Part shown: piece by piece, positions 38,157 to 46,515 of the stretch
Layout: every line of letters starts with the position of its first letter
How positions within the stretch are numbered: the first letter of the stretch is position 1
Assembly: GCA_903921455.1 (NCBI GenBank)
Contig: CAIXPZ010000096.1
Coordinates: 1-64,000, forward strand
DNA from: an uncultured Verrucomicrobia subdivision 3 bacterium
GTDB taxonomy: Bacteria > Verrucomicrobiota > Verrucomicrobiae > Limisphaerales > UBA11358
Length of the DNA: 64,000 bases
Reading direction: 5' to 3'
The notes under the pieces: generated by a model
Databases searched by the model: none
The model's input: only the letters and a program-made list of their open reading frames with translations
Told to the model about the DNA's origin: nothing
Program-made: the position numbers and the translations under genes

Positions 38157-38579
38157 TTATTCGCCAATGAAGTGCAGCGCCACCTGGCGACGGTGCGGGC
38201 GCGTGCGGTGTTCCCAGAGATAAATCCCCTGCCACGTCCCCAGCGCCAGCCGGCCGGCGTGCAGCGGCAGCGAAAGATTCACCGCCGTCAGCGCCGTGCG
38301 GATGTGCGCGGCCATGTCGTCCGCGCCCTCGGCGGTGTGGCGGAACAGCCCATCCCCATCCGGCACCAGCCGCGCGAAAAAGGCGTCGAGATCGCGGCGC
38401 ACATCGGGGTCGGCATTTTCCTGGATGAGCAGCGAGGCGGAGGTGTGACGCAGATGCAGCGTCACCAGGCCGTCGCGGAAATCATTTTGGCGAATCCACT
38501 GTTCCACCGCGCCGGTGAATTCCACCAGCCCGCGGCCGCGCGTGGGAAGGTTGAGTTCATGAAATGCCTGGCGGAACAT
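38157..38579 (-). CDS. UPF0047/YjbQ-family protein
   Basis: 140 aa, the typical length. Conserved blocks are TLHLRHTSASLLIQENADPD, FRHTAEGADDMAAHIRTAL and GTWQGIYLWEHR; the His and Glu residues in these form the putative metal and active site. A homologue has thiamine-phosphate synthase-like activity in vitro, but the cellular role is not settled. It lies upstream of the FG-GAP gene on the same strand. The 98 nt before the next gene (38580-38677) hold nothing clear. Confidence 0.92.
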   Translation of the reverse strand: MFRQAFHELNLPTRGRGLVEFTGAVEQWIRQNDFRDGLVTLHLRHTSASLLIQENADPDVRRDLDAFFARLVPDGDGLFRHTAEGADDMAAHIRTALTAVNLSLPLHAGRLALGTWQGIYLWEHRTRPHRRQVALHFIGE

Positions 38580-38677
38580 AATTGCTTCGTGGTCGGGCCG
38601 GCCGGCTGTTGAGCCCGGGCGACGGCCTTCGTTTCCGGGTTGGCGGATTTACCGCCCGGCGCCCTGATCCATTCGAA

Positions 38678-40669
38678 TCACTGCACGGGCGCGCCCTTGT
38701 CGGCGAGCAGTTTTTCCAAATCAGGATTATGCGGCTGGCCGGCATCAATCGCTTTCTGATAATGCCAGCGGGCCAGCTCGGCGAGCGGCGGCGTCTGGCT
38801 CAGATAAATCACGGCCAGATTGTTGTGCGCGGGCGCGTAATTCGGGCTCAGTTGGATGGCGCGGCGCAGCGCGGTTTCCGCCGCCTTGCGCTGGCCCTTG
38901 TGGCTCAAGGTGACGCCGAGATAATTCTGGATCTCCGGATTGTTCGGATCAATCTGCGCGGCGCGGCTCAGGGCGTTCAGCGCATCGTCGTATTTGGCCT
39001 GCTGGAATTTGAGGTAGCCGAGCGTGGCCAGGTTGTAGGCGTCGTCCGGACTCTGCACGAGCGCGGCGCGAATGTGTTTTTCCGCGTCCTCCAGCTTGCC
39101 CTGCTGCATTTCAATCGTGGCGAGGTTGGCGAGCGCAATGCCGTTGTTCTGGTCGCGGTCGAGTATTTTCGCGTAGTCCGCCTCGGCGGCCCCGTATTCC
39201 TGATGGGCGAAATGTTGTTGTGCGGAAGCCACCAGCTCGGCGGTGCCGGGAGGCATCTCGCGGATGGATTTCTTTTCCGCATCCGGATTGGTCAGCGGCG
39301 TCACGGCCGTCTTGAACAGCGCCTGCTCGTCGTCGGTGTAGGGAATGGACTGGGCCTCGGCCACGGCCAGGCGGGCGCGCAGCCCGGTGACCTCGTCGTT
39401 CAACGCCGAAACCTGCGTCGTCACCTTGGCATTCTTGCTGCCGGCAGTTTGCTTGCTAAGCACGTCCAGCTTCTCGATCAAGCGGTCGCGGTCCAGCGTG
39501 AGCTCGCGGATGCGCGACTCATATTCCGCGACGTTCACGCCGGCATTGGTCGGCGTCGTCAGGGTCAGTTGCAGCTTGCGTTCCAGCGCCAGTTTCTCCA
39601 GCGCGTTGATCTGGGCCTCGGATTGCAGGGACGCCACCAGCGCTCGCGATTGTTTCAGCTCGGTGGCCAGCTTGTCGGCATCCGTCACGGGCGCCGGCGC
39701 GGCACGCAGAGTCGCGATTTGTTTTTTGAGCAGCGCATTTTCCTCGCGCAAGGCGGCCAGATCGCCGTCCGAAATCGCGACCTTACCGGGGCTGGCGGGA
39801 GGGCTGACACCGCCGGCAACAGTATTAGTGGCGGCGGCGCTCTGGCGCAGCTTCAGGATTTCATTGGCCAGCTGTTCGGCGCGGTCATGTTCGTCGTTGA
39901 AATTTCTCACGGCGGCCGCGCGTTCCAGCTTGGCCATTTCGAGCGCGTTGGTGTCGGGGACCAGGACGCGGACGAAGTTGGTGACGACCAGCGGAGCCGT
40001 ATTCTTGGCAAACACCTCGGCAATACTCGTCGCCACCACCGTCGGATGGTTGGTCGCGATGACCGTGACCACATTGGTGACAAACTGCGTCACGATGTTG
40101 GTGGTTTCGGCGCTGCCGTGGCTCGCTTTGAACAGGTCGATCTGCTTCATCAGGGCGCGGATTTTTTCCTGCGCACGCTCCAGTTCCCGCGGATCGGCGG
40201 CGGATGGCTGGACCGCCAGCGCCTCCTTGAGCTTGGCCTGCCAGATTTCGTTGGCCGCCTGCGCGGTGAGCAACTGTGTGCGCAGATTATCCATCTCCGT
40301 TGGCAATTGCAGATCGTTCGCCGGGGGCGGGTTCGTGGGAGCGGCCGGGGCGGGCTTCACAAATTTTTTGGCGGCCGAGACGAGCGAGGCGTGGTTCTTG
40401 AGCTCGGCAATCTGGTCGTTGATGTGATTCAACCGGAAGGCGACGATGTTGGGATTCCAGGTGGAGAATTGTTTTTGAAACCGCTGCAACTGATTTTGCA
40501 CATCGGTGAAAGCGGCCAGCGCTTCGCCGGGATCGCCGTTCTCGGCCAGAGTGTCCGCCTGCTGGATGAGGCCGTAAATGGCGATGTATTTATCATCGGC
40601 TTCCTGCTGGGCGCGCGCCGTGCCGACCAGGCCGGCGACCAGCAAGAGGGTGATGGCGACAAATTTCAT
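38678..40669 (-). CDS. Secreted coiled-coil and TPR protein
   Basis: 663 aa from the ATG at 40669, with signal peptide MKFVAITLLLVAGLVGTARA. Residues about 30-450 are rich in heptads and Gln/Ala/Glu (AREYESRIRELTLDRDRLIE-like stretches; EQLANEILKLRQS), predicting long coiled coils. About residues 475-640 are five TPR units (ANLATIEMQQGKLEDAEKHI, ATLGYLKFQQAKYDDALNAL, LGVTLSHKGQRKAAETALRR). The fold suggests a periplasmic scaffold, perhaps envelope or division-related; no direct evidence shows function. It is divergent from the HNH gene. Confidence 0.7.
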   Translation of the reverse strand: MKFVAITLLLVAGLVGTARAQQEADDKYIAIYGLIQQADTLAENGDPGEALAAFTDVQNQLQRFQKQFSTWNPNIVAFRLNHINDQIAELKNHASLVSAAKKFVKPAPAAPTNPPPANDLQLPTEMDNLRTQLLTAQAANEIWQAKLKEALAVQPSAADPRELERAQEKIRALMKQIDLFKASHGSAETTNIVTQFVTNVVTVIATNHPTVVATSIAEVFAKNTAPLVVTNFVRVLVPDTNALEMAKLERAAAVRNFNDEHDRAEQLANEILKLRQSAAATNTVAGGVSPPASPGKVAISDGDLAALREENALLKKQIATLRAAPAPVTDADKLATELKQSRALVASLQSEAQINALEKLALERKLQLTLTTPTNAGVNVAEYESRIRELTLDRDRLIEKLDVLSKQTAGSKNAKVTTQVSALNDEVTGLRARLAVAEAQSIPYTDDEQALFKTAVTPLTNPDAEKKSIREMPPGTAELVASAQQHFAHQEYGAAEADYAKILDRDQNNGIALANLATIEMQQGKLEDAEKHIRAALVQSPDDAYNLATLGYLKFQQAKYDDALNALSRAAQIDPNNPEIQNYLGVTLSHKGQRKAAETALRRAIQLSPNYAPAHNNLAVIYLSQTPPLAELARWHYQKAIDAGQPHNPDLEKLLADKGAPVQ

Positions 40670-40785
40670 ATCAGCAAAATGCCAGAGGAAAATTGCTTTG
40701 GCAATGCGCCGCGTGAAACGCAATTGTCACGTGCGGAAGGATTGACCGGCAAAAATAGTTTTGCTACTGTCCCGCTAGTTGCGCC

Positions 40786-41409
40786 ATGAAATCCGCACTG
40801 AACCAGCACGTATTGGTTTTGAACCGGCTTTGGCAGGCCGTCAACGTTTGCACCGCCCGCCGCGCGCTCACGCTTCTCTTTCAAGGCCAGGCGCAAGTGG
40901 TGTTGAATAATCCCGACGGCTCCTTCCGCACGTTTAATTTTCAGGAATGGGCGGATGTCTCCGCCGATGCACCCTCGGACGACTCCATTCACGCCATCTC
41001 CTTCCGCATCCGCGTGCCGAAAATCATCCTGCTCTTCATGTATGACCGGATGCCGAAGAAGGAAGTGAAGTTCACCCGGCACAATATTTTCGAACGCGAC
41101 AAGGACACCTGCCAATACTGCGGCAAAGTGTTTGAGCGGAAAGATCTGAACCTAGACCACGTCATCCCGCGCGACCGCGGCGGGCCGACGTCATGGGAAA
41201 ACATCGTCTGCTCCTGCATCCCGTGCAACACGCGCAAGTCCAACCGGACGCCGTTCGAGGCCGGCATGAATCTCGTGCGCAAGCCCAAGCGGCCGAAATG
41301 GCGGCCCTTCGTGCAGATCAATTTCACGCTGCACCGCCACGAAAGCTGGAAACATTTCGTGGACCTGGCCTATTGGAACGTGGAACTGGGCGAAGATGTG
41401 GCGACGTAG
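40786..41409 (+). CDS. HNH-family endonuclease
   Basis: 207 aa. A zinc-finger HNH motif is in the C-terminal half: CQYCGKVFERKDLNLDHVIP then RDRGGPTSWENIVCSCIPCN. This has the catalytic His (LDHV), Asn (WENIV) and the Cys pairs. The N-terminal half (VLVLNRLWQAVNVCTARRAL) matches stand-alone HNH endonucleases found in many free-living bacteria, which lack a clear assigned role and are not obviously mobile. It is followed 45 nt later by tRNA-Glu. Confidence 0.88.
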   Translation: MKSALNQHVLVLNRLWQAVNVCTARRALTLLFQGQAQVVLNNPDGSFRTFNFQEWADVSADAPSDDSIHAISFRIRVPKIILLFMYDRMPKKEVKFTRHNIFERDKDTCQYCGKVFERKDLNLDHVIPRDRGGPTSWENIVCSCIPCNTRKSNRTPFEAGMNLVRKPKRPKWRPFVQINFTLHRHESWKHFVDLAYWNVELGEDVAT

Positions 41410-41454
41410 CCGCGCATTGACTTTGGCGCGGCCGCGGATAACATATTCCTTCTT

Positions 41455-41529
41455 GGCGTGCTCGTCTATCGGCTAGGACAACGGATTCTCAATTCGTGAA
41501 GACGGGTTCGATTCCCGTGCGCGCTACCA
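41455..41529 (+). tRNA. tRNA-Glu (anticodon CTC)
   Basis: 75 nt with a genome-encoded CCA. The acceptor pairs GGCGTGC with GCGCGCT (two wobble pairs). The D stem is GTC/GAC. The anticodon stem ACGGA/TTCGT encloses TTCTCAA with anticodon CTC at 41488-41490. The T arm is ACGGG-TTCGATT-CCCGT. It decodes GAG. A decayed ftsA fragment follows about 120 nt downstream. Confidence 0.95.
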
Positions 41530-41652
41530 CTTTCTACACCACCATTAAACCATTAAAATCAAAGGGAATGAACGCATTGTCTTTGGCCGTAGTTTTCCGG
41601 CGCGTTGAATCGCTTCCTGCTTGGTAGCGATGAGGGCTTACATGGCTTGTTA

Positions 41653-41910
41653 TCAGGTGCGGGTGGCGATGCCGGTACCGACGGGATCGCTCACCCCGCC
41701 TTCGCCATCCACCAGAAAATGCTGCCGGACGGTGTGGACGAGCAGATTTTCGGCCGGCAGATTGACGGCCTTGTCGTTTTCGACCACATCCAGGACATCT
41801 TCCAGCGTGATCTCCCGGTCTGCGGCCACCACGCGATGAAAGCCGCGCTGGTTATAGCCCCGGAGGTGCCCACCGGTTAGCCGGTGGCAGCCTTTCTTCC
41901 CACGCCTCAA
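41653..41910 (-). pseudogene. ftsA: Isolated internal fragment of cell-division protein FtsA
   Basis: About 70 residues read like the FtsA segment around subdomain 1C: LTGGHLRGYNQRGFHRVV, ADREITLEDVLDVVENDKAV and VRQHFLVDGEGGVSDPVG. The family continues with a conserved (M)(S/T)GxRLE, but here it degenerates into TGIATRT and a stop. There is no ATP-binding motif, no C-terminal tail and no division cluster (ftsQ/ftsZ) nearby. This is a decayed or transplanted piece, not a functional gene. The 41530-41946 stretch contains no other gene; the opposite-strand ORF here is its shadow. Confidence 0.65.
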
Positions 41911-41946
41911 GCTCAGTTTTGAATTCAGATTTCAGGAATTACCCTA

Positions 41947-43305
41947 TTATCTTTGGTGGGCAGCCAGCCGATAGGCCTCGGTGGTGGTATAATACTTGAC
42001 CAGCATGCCGGCGGATTCCCACGCGGGCATATTTCCATTGGCGAGATAGCGCAAATATTTTTGGGTGACCTGCGCGAAATGCGCTTCATGGCCGACATTG
42101 TATTTTTCGGGCACGACGATTTCCCAATGGTTGCCGGCTGACTTCATCTCGATACCCGGCCAGGTGACGGCGAGTTTGGCGACGGCGGCGCGAACGACTT
42201 TTTCAAATTCGGCCGTAGTTGTCCCGCCCACATTCTCGATGCAAAGCGTCGGACTGTAGTTTTGCTCCGGGCCTTGCTTGATCGCGAGATTCGCTCGTGT
42301 GCCGCGGAACAGCGCGTTATGGGAATCTTTGGTGCCAGCCGGCGCCTCGAAATTCCAGCGCGCGGTCACCTTGGCATGGATGCCGCGGATCGTGTAGTTC
42401 ACCTCGCCGTTTTGCGGGACGTTCAGAATATTATCTGGCCCGACATCCTTCTTCAGGAAATCCGGATATTCTTCGAGGCCGGTCGCCTGTTTGAATTGCG
42501 CCAGCGTGAGTTTGGTCGGCCAGCTCTTGGCCGAAGCGACCTTGATATCCTTGCGCCAGTTGAGCGTTTGATCCGGGAAACATTGCCATTGAACCAAATC
42601 AACGAGATGTGTGCCGACATCGGGAACGGCCTCGCCTTGCTGCGTCGCGTCGAAGAACCACGCGGGGCGGATCAGCGGTTTGCCCGCGACCTGCTTGAAG
42701 AAATGGTGAACGCTCTCCATCACCACGGCGGGATTTTCCGGCGTGCCGGTAACGAAGGTGCCAAACACTTCCGGCATCCGGGCCAATTCTCGCTGCAACG
42801 CGATGGTAATTTCGTAGCGCTCCGTCATGATGTCGTAGAGCAGGACTTTCTTGCGCTCGGCGAGCCGGAACGTTTTCTGCAATTGAGTGAAGCCTTCGGG
42901 CGTGATGGCCATCGGTTTGTCAGCGAGCACGTTCAAGCCGGCGGCCACGGCCTTCTCGATGTATTCCGTTTTCTGCCGGTTGTTGCCGGAGATCACCACG
43001 ACATTGCCCGCTTTTTCCTGGCACATGCGGTCAAGAAAATCCGGGCCGGTGAAAACTTTTTCTTCCCAGTGCGTCGGGCTGTCGGCGCGCGTGTTGAATC
43101 CGTCGATGCGCTGCAAGTGAGCCCTGACGTCCGGACCAGCTGGCGCATAGACGTGAACCACCGGGCTCACTTGCGGATACATTTCCTTCTGCACCAGCCC
43201 GGCGTGAAAATGCCCGGGGTCCAGCGTGATGAGACGAACCGTTGGATCAGCTGCAAGGGTGGACATGGCAATACCAGCGACGAGCAGGAAAAAACTTTTC
43301 TTCAT
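41947..43305 (-). CDS. Exported Gfo/Idh/MocA-type oxidoreductase
   Basis: 452 aa with a Sec signal peptide (MKKSFFLLVAGIAMSTLAAD). The N-terminal NAD(P)-binding Rossmann region, about residues 25-150, includes VVVISGNNRQKTEYIEKAVA and the characteristic DKPMAI. The substrate domain follows (AVPDVGTHLVDLVQWQCFPD). It is presumably a periplasmic oxidoreductase of sugars or sugar acids. The classical GxGxxG dinucleotide loop is not obvious at the N-terminus (RLITLDPGHFHAGLV), so cofactor use may differ. It lies 6 nt after the next oxidoreductase gene, so the genes are in one operon. Confidence 0.82.
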   Translation of the reverse strand: MKKSFFLLVAGIAMSTLAADPTVRLITLDPGHFHAGLVQKEMYPQVSPVVHVYAPAGPDVRAHLQRIDGFNTRADSPTHWEEKVFTGPDFLDRMCQEKAGNVVVISGNNRQKTEYIEKAVAAGLNVLADKPMAITPEGFTQLQKTFRLAERKKVLLYDIMTERYEITIALQRELARMPEVFGTFVTGTPENPAVVMESVHHFFKQVAGKPLIRPAWFFDATQQGEAVPDVGTHLVDLVQWQCFPDQTLNWRKDIKVASAKSWPTKLTLAQFKQATGLEEYPDFLKKDVGPDNILNVPQNGEVNYTIRGIHAKVTARWNFEAPAGTKDSHNALFRGTRANLAIKQGPEQNYSPTLCIENVGGTTTAEFEKVVRAAVAKLAVTWPGIEMKSAGNHWEIVVPEKYNVGHEAHFAQVTQKYLRYLANGNMPAWESAGMLVKYYTTTEAYRLAAHQR

Positions 43306-43311
43306 GGGGCT

Positions 43312-44715
43312 TCAAATAGATTTTGCAAACTGTCCGATGCCGTATGGTTTTCGTTCAAGACGGCTCCGCATGGTGTTGGCCTCCGCGTCGCCGATGAATT
43401 CTTCCTTCACCGGATCCCAGCGCAGCTTACGGCCCAGCTTCATCGAAATCCACGACAGTATGCAGGTGCTGGTGGAGCGATGCGCGACCTCGGCTGTAGT
43501 GACAGCGGGCTGGCGAGTTTGGATGCTTTCGAGCCAGTTGCCATGATGATCGTTGCTCTTGTAGAGATGCACTTCGTTCGCGCCAATTTGAGACGACAGA
43601 ATTTTCTCATCGCTCGCCGCCAGCGCCTTGCCGGTCTTGCTAGCGGGATCGCTCGCCGTCGCCTGACCGCCGCCACGACTGACGAAGATCCAACCGTCCT
43701 CGCCCTGAAATTCGACACCGTTGGTGAAGGTGTGATCAATGATCAGTTTCACGCCGTTCGCGTATTTGGCCTCTATGTGGTAATCGCCGTGGACATTCCA
43801 CAAACCCGATTTCGGAAACGACGCTTTGCTCTCGATTTCCAGCGGCCCGGTGTGTTCCGTGTCCATGCCCCAGTGCGCGATGTCCACGTGATGCGAGCCC
43901 CAGCCCGTGATCATGCCGAGGCAATACGAATCAATGCGCAGCCAGCCCGGCCGCGAAAAATCGTTCTGCGGATGCACGCGTTTTTCGGTGTAGGGCACCT
44001 GCGGCGTCGGGCCGAGCCACATGTCATAATTGAGATTCGGCGGCACGGGCATGTCGGGTTCCACCGCGCCGGAAGGATCGCTGGGCAAACCGATCTTCAC
44101 CGTGTGTAACTTGCCGATACGACCATTGCGAACCAGTTCGCAGCCGGTGCGGAACTGGGTGTTGGATCGCTGCTGACTGCCGATCTGAAAAATGCGGCCC
44201 TGCTTGCGAATGACGTCGCTGACCGCGCGTCCCTCAGCGAGCGTCATGGACAGGGGCTTCTGGACATAGACATCCTTGCCGGCGAGCGCAGCGGCGATCA
44301 CCAGCTCCGCGTGCCAATGATCCGGCGTGCTGATCGCCACGGCATCGATGCCCGGCATCTGCAACAGCTCGCGATAATCGCCGAACGTCTTTACCTTCAC
44401 CGCGTCAGCGCTACCGTTCTTCTTCGCGTAATAGTCTTCGACATATTTTTTGCCCGCCGCCAATCGCTTCGAGTCGAGATCGCACAGCGCAACGTAACGC
44501 GCGCTGTCGTGCTTGATAATTCCCGGCAGGTCCATGTCGCGCGCGATGCGGCCGCAACCGATATGGGCAATTTGAATTTTTTTGCTCGGCGCGCTCTGGC
44601 CAAACAAAGTGGAGGGCACAATGAGCGGACCCGCCGCTGCGCCCAGCGCGCCGAACGCGGAAGCTTTCAGGAAGTGACGACGGGAGATTTGAAACGAGGA
44701 TTTGGTTGGTTTCAT
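43312..44715 (-). CDS. Tat-exported Gfo/Idh/MocA-type oxidoreductase
   Basis: 467 aa from the ATG at 44715, 16 nt after the DUF6807 gene; the frame is open to 45051, but that part overlaps the previous gene. A Tat signal is present (SRRHFLKASAFGALGAAAG). The Rossmann fold begins IQIAHIGCGRIARDMDLPG, and the catalytic Lys lies in DVYVQKPLSM. The C-terminal domain has GWGSHHVDIAHWGMDTEHTG. This suggests folding with NAD(P) in the cytoplasm before export and oxidation or reduction of sugar derivatives in the periplasm. It is coupled to the second oxidoreductase. Confidence 0.9.
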   Translation of the reverse strand: MKPTKSSFQISRRHFLKASAFGALGAAAGPLIVPSTLFGQSAPSKKIQIAHIGCGRIARDMDLPGIIKHDSARYVALCDLDSKRLAAGKKYVEDYYAKKNGSADAVKVKTFGDYRELLQMPGIDAVAISTPDHWHAELVIAAALAGKDVYVQKPLSMTLAEGRAVSDVIRKQGRIFQIGSQQRSNTQFRTGCELVRNGRIGKLHTVKIGLPSDPSGAVEPDMPVPPNLNYDMWLGPTPQVPYTEKRVHPQNDFSRPGWLRIDSYCLGMITGWGSHHVDIAHWGMDTEHTGPLEIESKASFPKSGLWNVHGDYHIEAKYANGVKLIIDHTFTNGVEFQGEDGWIFVSRGGGQATASDPASKTGKALAASDEKILSSQIGANEVHLYKSNDHHGNWLESIQTRQPAVTTAEVAHRSTSTCILSWISMKLGRKLRWDPVKEEFIGDAEANTMRSRLERKPYGIGQFAKSI

Positions 44716-44731
44716 AAATTGATTCGGGGAG

Positions 44732-46399
44732 TTAAGGATTGGTTTCATGCATGGCCCAGAGAATGCCTCCGAGAATGTGTTTGGTGTATTCCGGTTTTGC
44801 GTAATCTTCTTTGCTGTGGCCAAGTGCGGAATACCAGGCGCGGCCGCCTTCAAATTCATGGCACCACGCCAGCGGCGATTGTCCTTCAATCTGCTCACCG
44901 TCATTTTTGCCCTGGCTCGGATCTTTAAGCTGCGCGCGGTCGCCGGAAAGCAAAACATGCAGGCCAGGTTCAAGGTGATTGAGAAAATAAAATTCATCCT
45001 TCCACTGCCAGGTTTCGCCAAGATGTGCGGTGGAGGTATTTTGACGATCACGAACGGTTATGACGAACGGCTGCAACGGCGGATGGCGCTGGAACTTGCC
45101 GCCGAGCAGCGACCAAAACCACGGCCATTGCCGCTCAGAACCGCAGGCGGAGTGAATTCCAACAAACCCGCCGCCGTTGTGAATGTAATGTTGCAACGCG
45201 GCTTTCTGCTCGTCGTTGTCGAAAAGTTCGTTGTTGGTATTGGAAAAAACGAGCGCCTTGTATTTCTTCAAATTCTCATCCGTGAATTCAGCCGAATTAG
45301 TGGTGACATCCATTGCGATCTTGTTTTCCGCGCATAACTTGCCAATCGCTTCGATGCTGGCTGGAATGTTATCGTGAACGTAACCTTTGCCGTTCTTGGC
45401 GAACACGAGAATGCGGCGCGGCAAATCCAAGGCGGCGGAAACTGCCGCGGCAAACTTCTTCTGCTCCGACTCCAATCGCGCAGCGTCCCAGCGTTCAGGA
45501 TGCACCAGCACGCGGTAACGCAGAGTGAAAGACTGGTTGGCCGCTAGTTCAAAGGGTTGAAGTTGAATCCACGCGCTATTCAAAAAGTAAAACGAACCAG
45601 CCGGATTGACGATGGCATACCAGCGCGTAGGGTGGCGCAAGTTCGACGGGTGATCCAGAAAAGCGACGCCAGCCTCAGTGCCATCAATGCGCCCGCTGTA
45701 ATCAACCGCCGAAGCCGCAAACCGGAAACGATTTTCCTTTGCTTCGCCGATGTCCGAGGTGGCGGAAACTTTGGTGTCAGTAAGTTCTTTCGCAAACCGC
45801 AGCGACAATCCCGCATAGCCGCCGAAGGTCTGACCACCTGGCTCGCCTACCAGCGGCGTGCGGTCGAACTTCACTTGTTCATCGCCAGCTTGGAAGTTGA
45901 GGCTCCAATCTATCGCATAGGCCCCGTCAGCAGCCGGCGACGAGAGCGTGATGGTGCGTTGCTCGGTCAGCAATGACTTGGCGGCTCCGCGCGGACGATA
46001 ATCCAGCGCAAGTTCGATCTGTGCGGAGAAATCAGGATGCGTTTCAATCTTCACCACGCGCCAGGAAGTAGCGCCTTCGCTCTGGCGCAGCTTCTTGTCC
46101 TCCTCCCAATAATTGACGCCGTTCAGGTATTTCCAGGAGAACCACAGGCCATAATGCCAGACATGGTCGGGTGGACTTTGCCAGGTCAGCGGTGATCCGC
46201 CCGGCAGCGCGAGCGGATGAAAAAATGGCTTGGAGCCGTTGGTGCCATAGTTGAACTGCCAGACGGGTTTGCCGCCGGAAACCAGCGCGACCGAAGGGGC
46301 GTTGGTTTGCCAGGCGAATTGCGTTGCCGCGCGAGTTGTTTGTCGCGCGCTTAGGAGCAGAGCCGATGCCGCCGCTAAAACCAGAAGAGTTGATTTCAT
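44732..46399 (-). CDS. DUF6807 (PmoA-like) and ThuA-like fusion protein
   Basis: 555 aa from the ATG at 46399, with signal peptide KSTLLVLAAASALLLSARQ. The N-terminal half (about 25-320) matches the DUF6807/PmoA-like family (FHPLALPGGSPLTWQSPPDH, WHYGLWFSWKYLNGVNYWEE). The C-terminal half is ThuA-like (YKALVFSNTNNELFDNDEQK, YIHNGGGFVGIHSACGSE, GRAWYSALGHSKEDYAKP), a glutamine-amidotransferase-like fold tied to sugar utilisation. The two families often occur as separate genes in the same loci. It heads the three-gene unit with the oxidoreductases. Confidence 0.82.
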   Translation of the reverse strand: MKSTLLVLAAASALLLSARQTTRAATQFAWQTNAPSVALVSGGKPVWQFNYGTNGSKPFFHPLALPGGSPLTWQSPPDHVWHYGLWFSWKYLNGVNYWEEDKKLRQSEGATSWRVVKIETHPDFSAQIELALDYRPRGAAKSLLTEQRTITLSSPAADGAYAIDWSLNFQAGDEQVKFDRTPLVGEPGGQTFGGYAGLSLRFAKELTDTKVSATSDIGEAKENRFRFAASAVDYSGRIDGTEAGVAFLDHPSNLRHPTRWYAIVNPAGSFYFLNSAWIQLQPFELAANQSFTLRYRVLVHPERWDAARLESEQKKFAAAVSAALDLPRRILVFAKNGKGYVHDNIPASIEAIGKLCAENKIAMDVTTNSAEFTDENLKKYKALVFSNTNNELFDNDEQKAALQHYIHNGGGFVGIHSACGSERQWPWFWSLLGGKFQRHPPLQPFVITVRDRQNTSTAHLGETWQWKDEFYFLNHLEPGLHVLLSGDRAQLKDPSQGKNDGEQIEGQSPLAWCHEFEGGRAWYSALGHSKEDYAKPEYTKHILGGILWAMHETNP

Positions 46400-46515
46400 A
46401 AATTTGTCAAAGGCTGTTCTTAAAAGCCTGTCAGCACCCATACTTTGACTCAAGGCTGAAGCCTATCCACCTGTCTGCCTTCCTTAAGTGTTAGCCAGGC
46501 ATTAAACAAGTTGTG

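Noticed and set aside
41605..41880. Plus-strand ORF after tRNA-Glu
   Set aside because: It is the antisense shadow of the FtsA fragment and matches nothing itself.
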